NCBI GenBank assembly: GCA_036845725.1
Contig: DAIUDK010000114.1
Coordinates: forward strand, 1-19,008
Length of the DNA: 19,008 bases
Direction of reading: 5' to 3'
Origin: DSWT01 sp036845725
Lineage (GTDB): Bacteria > Chloroflexota > Anaerolineae > B4-G1 > SLSP01
Shown here: positions 13,367 through 19,008 of the stretch, in pieces
How positions within the stretch are numbered: the first letter of the stretch is position 1
Layout: the number at the start of each line of letters is the position of its first letter
Notes under the pieces: model-generated
The model's input: only the letters and a program-made list of their open reading frames with translations
Database searches by the model: none
Told to the model about the DNA's origin: nothing
Translations under genes and position numbers: made by a program

Positions 13367-14938
13367 ATGTCTGAAGATGGGGTTGGCATTAAGGATAAAG
13401 TCGCGATTTTCGACACGACGCTGCGGGATGGTGAGCAGTCGCCGGGCGCGGCGTTGAACATCGACGAGAAGATCGAGATCGCCCGCGTGTTGCAGGAGAT
13501 GGGCGTGGACGTGATCGAAGCGGGATTTCCCATTTCGTCGCCCGGCGATTTCAAGGCTGTACAGCGCATCTCGCAGGAGATCCGCAACTGTACTGTGTGT
13601 GGGCTGACCCGCGCGCGCCAGGCGGACATCGACGCGGCGGTCGAGGCGCTCAAGGATGCGGCGCGCCCGCGCGTGCACACCGGGCTGGGCGTTTCGGATG
13701 TTCACATCGAACACAAACTGCACACTACCCGCGAAAAGGCGCTCGAAATGGGCGTCGAGGCGGTGAAATACGCGCGCAGGTTTGTGGCGGACGTGGAATA
13801 CTTTGCCGAGGACGCCGGGCGCGCGGACCCAGTGTATCTGTATCGCGTGATGGAAGCGGTGATTGACGCCGGGGCCACTGTCGTCAACATCCCCGACACG
13901 ACCGGCTACACGATGCCCGTCGAGTTTGGCGCGCTTATTGCCGGGATCAAGAATAATGTCCCGAACATCGACAAAGCCGTGATTTCCGTCCACTGCCACA
14001 ACGATTTGGGGATGGCGACGGCGAACGCGCTGGCGGGCATCCTCAACGGCGCGCGGCAGGCCGAAGTAACCGTCAACGGTATCGGCGAGCGGGCGGGCAA
14101 CACGTCGATGGAAGAGGTGGTGATGGCGCTGCGGACGCGCCGTGACGTGTTCGGGGTGGATACGAACATCCAGACGCAGCACTTTTACTCGATCAGCAAG
14201 CTGGTGAGTCAGTTGACGGGTATTCCCGTCCAGCCAAACAAGGCGATTGTGGGGGCCAACGCCTTCGCGCACTCGTCCGGCATCCACCAGGATGGCGTCC
14301 TGAAGGATCGTACGACCTACGAGATTATCGATCCGCGTGACGTGGGTGTGCCCGATTCGGCGATCATCCTCTCGGCGCGTTCCGGTCGGCACGGCCTGCG
14401 CCACCGGTTGGTGGAATTGGGCTACATCCTCGATGAGGGCCAGTTCGAGAAGGTGTACGAGCGCTTCCTGAAGGTCGCCGACCAAAAGAAGACGGTGGAT
14501 ACCCGCGACCTGGAAGCGATTGTCTCCGACGAGGCGCGCATGTTCTTCGAAGAGACCTATCATCTGGAACAAGTGCAGGTGAGTTGCGGCAGTCGGAGCA
14601 TCCCCACGGCCACGGTGCGCATCAAGGGGCCGGATGGGACCGTGGTGTGCGACGCCGATCATGGCACCGGGCCGGTGGACGCCGTCTATCGCGCGATCAA
14701 CCGCGTCATCGGCGAGCCGAACGAGTTGATCGAGTACTCTGTGCAGGCCGTCACCGAGGGCATCGACGCGGTGGGGCGGGTCACGATCCGCATCCAGGCC
14801 GAAAAGCCCGTCAATGGTGGCGCCCGGCGCACGTTTAGCGGTCACGGCGCGGATACCGACGTCATCACCGCCAGCGCCAAAGCCTATATGTTCGCGCTCA
14901 ACCGTCTGATTGCGGCGCGGCGTGAGGCAGTGAAATAG
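13367..14938 (+). CDS. leuA: 2-isopropylmalate synthase
   Basis: The 523-aa enzyme condenses acetyl-CoA with 2-oxoisovalerate in the first committed step of leucine synthesis. Seen: the DRE-TIM motif FDTTLRDGEQSPGAA near residues 15-29, the metal-binding HCHNDLGMA, GERAGNTSMEE, FAHSSGIHQDG, and a C-terminal regulatory LeuA domain (about 390-523, TATVRIKGPDG...). ATG 13367 is chosen because GGAGG lies six bases upstream; an in-frame TTG at 13355 would place the ribosome site inside the gene. The length is normal for the long bacterial form. Leucine feedback through the C-terminal domain is expected from the family. Confidence 0.96.
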   Translation: MSEDGVGIKDKVAIFDTTLRDGEQSPGAALNIDEKIEIARVLQEMGVDVIEAGFPISSPGDFKAVQRISQEIRNCTVCGLTRARQADIDAAVEALKDAARPRVHTGLGVSDVHIEHKLHTTREKALEMGVEAVKYARRFVADVEYFAEDAGRADPVYLYRVMEAVIDAGATVVNIPDTTGYTMPVEFGALIAGIKNNVPNIDKAVISVHCHNDLGMATANALAGILNGARQAEVTVNGIGERAGNTSMEEVVMALRTRRDVFGVDTNIQTQHFYSISKLVSQLTGIPVQPNKAIVGANAFAHSSGIHQDGVLKDRTTYEIIDPRDVGVPDSAIILSARSGRHGLRHRLVELGYILDEGQFEKVYERFLKVADQKKTVDTRDLEAIVSDEARMFFEETYHLEQVQVSCGSRSIPTATVRIKGPDGTVVCDADHGTGPVDAVYRAINRVIGEPNELIEYSVQAVTEGIDAVGRVTIRIQAEKPVNGGARRTFSGHGADTDVITASAKAYMFALNRLIAARREAVK

Positions 14939-14940
14939 CG

Positions 14941-14977
14941 AATCAGCAAATCTAAAATCAGCCAATCTGAAATCTAA
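14941..14977. repeat. AATC-based periodic repeat in the spacer after leuA
   Basis: AATC recurs at 14941, 14949, 14956, 14964 and 14971, with spacings of 8, 7, 8 and 7 bases. It is a degenerate relative of the 7-bp arrays elsewhere in the operon and fills the spacer up to the AGGAGG of the next small ORF. Confidence 0.55.
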
Positions 14978-14991
14978 ACAGGAGGAGTGCA

Positions 14992-15183
14992 ATGGATACG
15001 CAAACAGTCAAGCAGGAAGAGCAGGTTGTGGTGGTCGCGGAACCGCGCCATAACGGGCATTTGTGGGAGGCGTTCCCGGAGCCTCGTGGGTGGGCCGTGC
15101 GTTGGGACGGGTTCGAGCTGGCGCAGTCGGCGCGGCGGAACGGGCACAACACGCAGTATCCTATCGAGCCGAAGGCTCGCTAG
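14992..15183 (+). CDS. Unknown 63-aa protein between leuA and leuC
   Basis: A short open frame starts at an ATG with a very strong ribosome site (AGGAGG, 8 nt upstream) and ends 10 nt before the TTG start of leuC. The product is charged in its first half (KQEEQVVVVAEPRHNGH) and then reads WEAFPEPRGWAVRWDGFEL, rich in Trp and Pro. I do not recognise a domain. No signal peptide, membrane segment or Cys residue is visible. The ribosome site, the exact fit between leuA and leuC and the GC-rich codon use favour a real gene; translation could also serve to couple ribosomes to leuC, whose own start is weak. It lies in a different frame from leuC, so it is not a simple N-terminal extension. Confidence 0.65.
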   Translation: MDTQTVKQEEQVVVVAEPRHNGHLWEAFPEPRGWAVRWDGFELAQSARRNGHNTQYPIEPKAR

Positions 15184-15193
15184 GGGGCGCGGG

Positions 15194-16465
15194 TTGAGAG
15201 GGCACACCCTAGCAGAAAAACTCATCGCATCCCATGTGCCCGGCAGTACGGGTGTCCGTCCCGGCGACCTCGTTGAGGTCAGCGTGGACGTGGTGCTGGC
15301 GAACGACATCACCGCGCCGATTTCGCTGCGCGAGTTCGAGAGCCTGGGCGTGGCGCGTGTCTTCGACCCGGAGAAGGTCGTGCTCGTCGCCGATCACTTT
15401 GCGCCGAACAAGGACATCAAGTCCGCCGAGCAGTGCAAGGCGATGCGCGAGTTCGCGCACGCGCAGGGGATCGCGAATCACTACGACGTCGGTCGTATGG
15501 GCATCGAACACGTGTTGCTGCACGAGCAGGGCCTCGTGTTGCCGGGCGACGTGGTGGTAGGCGCGGATTCGCACACCTGCACCTACGGCGCCTTGGGCGC
15601 TTTCGCCACCGGCATGGGATCGACGGATATCGCCGTCGCGATGGCGACCGGCAGTATTTGGATGCGCGTGCCGGAGACGATCCGCTTCGAATACACGGGG
15701 ACGCGGCAACCCTGGGTGGGCGGCAAGGACTTGATCCTGTACACGATTGGCCAAATCGGCGTGAGCGGCGCGCTTTATATGGCGATGGAATTCGCCGGGC
15801 CGGTGGTGGACACGCTGTCGATGTCCGACCGCTTTACGATGTCCAATATGGCGATCGAGGCGGGGGGCAAAGCCGGGCTGTTCGCCGTGGATAGCGCCAC
15901 GCGCGAGTACGTCGCCGGGCGCGCCAAACGCGACTATCAGGTTTATGCCTCGGATGCGGATGCAATCTATGCGCGCGTCGTCACGATTGACGTGAGCGAT
16001 ATGGCGCCGCAAGTCTCGTTCCCGCATTTGCCGGAGAACGCGAAACCGGTGAGCGAAGCGCAGGGCGTGAAAATCGATCAGGCGGTTATCGGCTCCTGCA
16101 CCAACGGGCGGCTAGAAGACTTGCGCGTCGCGGCGCAGATTTTGACAGGCCGCAAAGTCCACCCGGACGTGCGCTGCATTGTCATCCCCGGCACGCAGCA
16201 GGTCTACCTGGACGCGCTGCGCGAGGGGCTGGTGGAAGCGTTCATCGAAGCCGGGGCCGTGGTGAGTACGCCGACGTGCGGGCCGTGCCTGGGGGGACAC
16301 ATGGGCATCCTGGCAGCGGGCGAGCGCGCCGTCAGCACGACGAACCGCAACTTCCGCGGGCGCATGGGGCATCCCGACAGCGAGGTCTACCTGAGCGGGC
16401 CGGCCGTCGCGGCGGCATCGGCCATTGCGGGAACGATTGTGCATCCAGACGAGGTGATGGGATGA
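15194..16465 (+). CDS. leuC: 3-isopropylmalate dehydratase large subunit (TTG start)
   Basis: The 423-aa Fe-S enzyme subunit isomerises 2- to 3-isopropylmalate with LeuD and, in the citramalate route, citramalate to 3-methylmalate. Seen: N-terminal GHTLAEKLIASHVPG as in the family, VGADSHTCTYGALGAFATGMGSTD, and the three cluster cysteines Cys302 (GSCTNGR), Cys362 and Cys365 (TPTCGPCLGGHMG). The length matches the short LeuC/HacA-type class of about 420 aa rather than the 470-aa enterobacterial form. The frame is open upstream to 14987, but that part has no family similarity and is in shadow of the small ORF; TTG at 15194, with AGGGGG about 7 nt upstream, fits the family start. Translation is probably coupled to the preceding 63-aa frame. 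Confidence 0.94.
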   Translation: MRGHTLAEKLIASHVPGSTGVRPGDLVEVSVDVVLANDITAPISLREFESLGVARVFDPEKVVLVADHFAPNKDIKSAEQCKAMREFAHAQGIANHYDVGRMGIEHVLLHEQGLVLPGDVVVGADSHTCTYGALGAFATGMGSTDIAVAMATGSIWMRVPETIRFEYTGTRQPWVGGKDLILYTIGQIGVSGALYMAMEFAGPVVDTLSMSDRFTMSNMAIEAGGKAGLFAVDSATREYVAGRAKRDYQVYASDADAIYARVVTIDVSDMAPQVSFPHLPENAKPVSEAQGVKIDQAVIGSCTNGRLEDLRVAAQILTGRKVHPDVRCIVIPGTQQVYLDALREGLVEAFIEAGAVVSTPTCGPCLGGHMGILAAGERAVSTTNRNFRGRMGHPDSEVYLSGPAVAAASAIAGTIVHPDEVMG

Positions 16466-16467
16466 GC

Positions 16468-16523
16468 GAATCACGAATCACGAATCATGAATCAAGTTTC
16501 ACGCATCACGCATCACGTTTCAC
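16468..16523. repeat. Eight consecutive 7-bp repeats in the leuC-leuD spacer
   Basis: An uninterrupted array of eight heptamers begins two bases after the leuC stop. The first four are GAATCAN and the last four alternate GTTTCAC and GCATCAC. Nearly all share the pattern G-N-N-T-C-A-C. The leuD ribosome site GGAGG follows immediately. Confidence 0.92.
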
Positions 16524-16535
16524 GGAGGCGCGGCA

Positions 16536-17027
16536 ATGACACTCCAGGGTTCAGTTTGGAAGTACGGCGACAACGTGGACACCGACGCAATCATTCCGGC
16601 GCGGTATTTGAATATGTCTACGGCGGAAGAACTGGCGCAACACTGCATGGAGGACATCGACACGAGCTTCGTGGGCGCGGTGCAACCCGGCGACATCATC
16701 GTCGGTGGGGAGAACTTTGGGTGTGGATCGTCGCGGGAACACGCGCCGCTGGCGATCAAGGGAGCGGGCGTGTCGTGCGTCATCGCCGATAGCTTTGCGC
16801 GCATTTTTTACCGCAACGCGATCAACATCGGCCTGCCGATTCTGGCCTGTCCGGAGGCCGTCGCCGGAGCGCAGAAGGGGGATGCGCTCACGGTGGATTT
16901 GGAGGCCGGGACGATTACCAATGCCCGCACGGGGGAAATATACCGTACTTCTCCGTTCCCGCCGTTCATTATGGGCATTATTCAGGCGGGAGGGTTGGTC
17001 CCGTATACGCGAAAACGTTTGCAGTAA
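16536..17027 (+). CDS. leuD: 3-isopropylmalate dehydratase small subunit
   Basis: The 163-aa swivel-domain subunit completes the isopropylmalate isomerase with LeuC. Seen: VWKYGDNVDTDAIIPARYLN at the N-terminus, the substrate loop GGENFGCGSSREHAP near residues 57-71, and IADSFARIFYRNAINIGLP. The length of about 160 aa belongs to the short LeuD class that pairs with 420-aa LeuC proteins. GGAGG lies about 8 nt before the ATG, directly after the heptamer array. Confidence 0.96.
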   Translation: MTLQGSVWKYGDNVDTDAIIPARYLNMSTAEELAQHCMEDIDTSFVGAVQPGDIIVGGENFGCGSSREHAPLAIKGAGVSCVIADSFARIFYRNAINIGLPILACPEAVAGAQKGDALTVDLEAGTITNARTGEIYRTSPFPPFIMGIIQAGGLVPYTRKRLQ

Positions 17028-17029
17028 AA

Positions 17030-17097
17030 GTAGACGGTAGACGGCAGACGGTAGACGGGACAAAAACCTGTCTACCGTCTACTGTTTATCGTCTACA
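17030..17097. repeat. Inverted 7-bp repeat arrays forming a 30-bp hairpin (leuD-cimA)
   Basis: Four GTAGACG-type heptamers (17030-17057) face four GTCTACC-type heptamers (17070-17097). Left arm 17030-17059 pairs with right arm 17067-17096 over 30 positions with one A-C mismatch and four G-U pairs, around a 7-nt loop. The unit is the same as in the ilvC-leuA spacer. No T run follows, so it is not a normal plus-strand terminator. Confidence 0.9.
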
Positions 17098-17114
17098 GGA
17101 AAAAGGAAGAGAGT

Positions 17115-18704
17115 ATGTGCGAACAAATATGGTTGTACGACACGACGCTGCGCGATGGCACGCAGGCCGAGGGGATTTCGCTTTCAGTAGACGACAAGCT
17201 CAAGATCACGCGCCTGCTGGACGATCTCGGTGTGCATTACATCGAGGGGGGCTGGCCCGGATCGAATCCGAAGGATATCGCTTATTTCGAGCGGGTGCGC
17301 GACCTGGACTTGAAGCACGCGAAGATTACGGCGTTCGGTAGCACGTGCCACGTAGGCGCGCAGCCGCAGGACGATCCGAATATTCAGGCGTTGATGTCCG
17401 CAGAGACCCCCGTTGTGACGCTTGTGGGCAAAAGTTGGACGCTGCACGTCACCGACGTATTGCGCGCGACGCCGGAGGAGAATCTGCGCATCATCCGCGA
17501 GAGTGTGGCGTACTTGAAAGAGCAGGGCAAAGAGGTCGTTTACGATGCCGAGCACTTCTTCGACGGCTACAAGGACAATGCCGACTATGCACTTGATACG
17601 CTACGGGCTGCTGTTGCGGGCGGGGCGGACGTTCTGGTCCTTTGCGACACGAACGGTGGCGCTATGCCGTGGGAGATTGAGCAAATCGTCGGGGAGGTTG
17701 TAGGTTGGAAGACCAACCTCGTACACTTCCCCGACGTTGCGTTAGGCATCCACACACACAACGACAGCGGTGTGGCGGACGCGAGCACGCTGGCGGCGGT
17801 GCGGGCGGGCGCTGTCCACGTGCAGGGGACGCTCAACGGCTACGGCGAACGCTGCGGTAACGCCAATCTGTGCACACTCATACCGAATCTTGAATTGAAA
17901 ATGGGTCTACGGGTATTGCCGGAAGGCAATCTGGCGAATTTGACGCGGACGGCGCACGCGGCGGCCTCTATCGCCAACCAGTCGCCGTATCGTCATGCGC
18001 CTTACGTGGGGCGGAGCGCCTTCGCGCACAAGGGCGGCATTCACGTTGCGGCGCTGCGGCGCAATCCGAGCAGTTACCAGCACGTGGACCCCGAGCTGTT
18101 GGGCAACAAGTCGCGCTTCATTGTCTCGGAACTATCGGGCAAGGGCAATCTGTTGAGCAAGGCCGAAGAGGCCGGTATCGCCCACGAGGAACTGCGCAAT
18201 TTGCCGGACGTCTTGCAGCGGATCAAGGCGTTGGAGCACCAGGGTTTTACCTTCGAAGGCGCGGATGCGTCGGTGGAGATGATGCTGTATCGTTCTCGCA
18301 ATGGCTACACGCCACCATTCGAGATGATCGACTTTATGGTGGTGGTGGAACACCGCGAAAGGCGCGGCCTGTTCGCCGAAGCGACGATGAAGCTGCGCGT
18401 GGGCGATCAAATTTTCCACACGGCAGCGGAGGGCAACGGCCCGGTCAACGCGCTGGATGCGGCGCTGCGCAAGGCGCTCGTTCCGGTTTACCCACGCCTG
18501 ACGGAATTCGATCTCGCCGATTACAAGGTGCACATCCTTGATGGTGGCGCGGGCACTGCGGCGACGACGCGCGTGCTCATCGACGTGCAGAACGGCACGC
18601 GCCGCTGGAGCACCGTCGGCGCGTCGGCGAACATCATCGAGGCCAGTTGGTACGCGCTGGCGGATGCCGTGGAGTACGGGTTGATGATTCTGTCCAAAGG
18701 GTGA
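17115..18704 (+). CDS. cimA: Citramalate synthase
   Basis: The 529-aa enzyme condenses acetyl-CoA and pyruvate to (R)-citramalate, the threonine-independent entry to isoleucine. Seen: LYDTTLRDGTQAEGISLSV (DRE-TIM motif with GTQAEG instead of the GEQSPG of LeuA), HYIEGGWPGSNPKD, LCDTNGGAMPWEI, the metal motif GIHTHNDSGVA, GYGERCGNANL, and HKGGIHVAALRRNPSSYQH, which are typical of the long citramalate synthase family; a C-terminal LeuA-type regulatory domain fills about 380-529. AGGAAG precedes the ATG. A GGTTGG-N4-CCAACC palindrome interrupts the region before GIHTHNDSG. Family members with these motifs are sometimes labelled 2-isopropylmalate synthase. It shares LeuCD with the leucine branch. 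Confidence 0.92.
   Translation: MCEQIWLYDTTLRDGTQAEGISLSVDDKLKITRLLDDLGVHYIEGGWPGSNPKDIAYFERVRDLDLKHAKITAFGSTCHVGAQPQDDPNIQALMSAETPVVTLVGKSWTLHVTDVLRATPEENLRIIRESVAYLKEQGKEVVYDAEHFFDGYKDNADYALDTLRAAVAGGADVLVLCDTNGGAMPWEIEQIVGEVVGWKTNLVHFPDVALGIHTHNDSGVADASTLAAVRAGAVHVQGTLNGYGERCGNANLCTLIPNLELKMGLRVLPEGNLANLTRTAHAAASIANQSPYRHAPYVGRSAFAHKGGIHVAALRRNPSSYQHVDPELLGNKSRFIVSELSGKGNLLSKAEEAGIAHEELRNLPDVLQRIKALEHQGFTFEGADASVEMMLYRSRNGYTPPFEMIDFMVVVEHRERRGLFAEATMKLRVGDQIFHTAAEGNGPVNALDAALRKALVPVYPRLTEFDLADYKVHILDGGAGTAATTRVLIDVQNGTRRWSTVGASANIIEASWYALADAVEYGLMILSKG
17702..17719. repeat. GGTTGG-N4-CCAACC palindrome inside cimA
   Basis: AGGTTGG-AAGA-CCAACCT forms a 7-bp perfect hairpin with a 4-nt loop in the coding sequence (residues about 196-202, VGWKTNL). 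It has the same stem as the duplicated palindrome in the ABC-LytTR gene, with a different loop. Confidence 0.75.
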
Positions 18705-18719
18705 TAATTCTCGAATATT

Positions 18720-19008
18720 ATGAACTCAATTCGACCATGCACTAAAGCAGATTTCGAGACGATGTACGCCATTATCAACGACGCGGCGCAGGCGTACCGG
18801 GGTATTATCCCGGCGGATCGCTGGCACGAGCCGTACATGCCGCGTGAGGAACTCCGCCACGAGATTGATGCCGGCGTGCGTTTCTGGGGCTACGAGGAAG
18901 ATGGCGCGCTCGTCGGCGTGATGGGCATCCAGGACGTGCCGGGGCGTAACGGCGCCGACGACGTCACGCTCATCCGCCACGCTTACGTCTACACCGCGCG
19001 GCGAGGGC
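18720..19008 (+). CDS. GNAT-family N-acetyltransferase (3' end outside window)
   Basis: An open frame starts at ATG 18720, 15 bp after the cimA stop, and runs for 96 codons to the window edge. The visible N-terminal part, IRPCTKADFETMYAIINDAA, then WGYEEDGALVGVMGIQDV and IRHAYVYTARRG, follows the GNAT pattern of alpha1-alpha2, beta2-beta3 and the start of the acetyl-CoA-binding beta4/motif A (R-R-G at the very end). The substrate cannot be told. The ribosome site is weak, and the gene may be read through from the ilv-leu operon. Confidence 0.8.
   Translation, partial: MNSIRPCTKADFETMYAIINDAAQAYRGIIPADRWHEPYMPREELRHEIDAGVRFWGYEEDGALVGVMGIQDVPGRNGADDVTLIRHAYVYTARRG

Noticed and set aside
13343..14992. 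A 549-codon open frame on the minus strand opposite leuA
   Set aside because: It mirrors a strongly supported LeuA in a GC-rich gene, is rich in His/Arg/Asp as expected of an antisense shadow, and has no domain or ribosome site.
14987..15193. N-terminal extension of leuC in its own frame upstream of TTG 15194
   Set aside because: The translated part is Arg/Ser/Gly-rich without similarity to LeuC, while the overlapping 63-aa frame has the real ribosome site.
16468..16523. CRISPR-like repeat array
   Set aside because: Units are 7 bp and contiguous without spacers; this is a tandem repeat, not CRISPR.

Overview
The window looks like a chromosomal piece of a Chloroflexota bacterium (Anaerolineae/Caldilineae-like). 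This is inferred from a high-G+C background, a MalT-type LuxR regulator, a Thr/Pro-linker SH3-YkuD envelope protein, many 7-bp tandem repeats between and inside genes, and an IlvC of the Bacteroidetes/fungal sequence type. No 16S rRNA or other strict marker is present, so the assignment is tentative. No tRNA, rRNA, CRISPR array or intact insertion sequence was seen.

Left part (1-9370), envelope, export and regulation. A membrane-anchored SH3/L,D-transpeptidase gene (+) ends in a strong hairpin. About 600 bp without a convincing gene follow. On the minus strand, read from right to left, come a metallophosphoesterase, an ABC-ATPase/LytTR fusion regulator with degenerate ATPase motifs and its own terminator, then a promoter followed by an ABC-2 exporter operon (ATPase, large permease, small permease), and finally a 918-aa MalT-like LuxR regulator with a promoter so close to its start codon that its mRNA may be leaderless.

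Centre (9371-9821), divergent regulatory region. It holds three imperfect 20-bp A/T-rich tandem repeats, a good sigma-70-type promoter with a palindrome over its -35 box, and a textbook attenuator: a 49-codon leader peptide with 12 consecutive Leu/Val/Ile codons, internal hairpins, and a GC-rich terminator whose 5' arm can pair with a GGGCGG in the leader.

Right part (9822-18704), branched-chain amino acid cluster on the plus strand: ilvB, ilvN, ilvC, leuA, a 63-aa unknown ORF, leuC (TTG start), leuD and cimA. IlvBNC make the dihydroxy acids of Val/Ile; LeuA with LeuCD make 3-isopropylmalate; CimA plus LeuCD open the pyruvate (citramalate) route to 2-oxobutyrate for Ile. leuB, ilvD and ilvE are not in the window. 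Most spacers carry 7-bp-period repeats, and two of these form very long hairpins. A GNAT acetyltransferase gene begins at 18720 and runs off the end.

The most interesting items are the ilv attenuator, the fixed-period heptamer arrays with changing unit sequence, GGTTGG-N4-CCAACC palindromes placed inside coding genes, the apparently ATPase-dead ABC-LytTR fusion, a 16-bp inverted repeat around the ilvB stop, and the small ORF in front of leuC.
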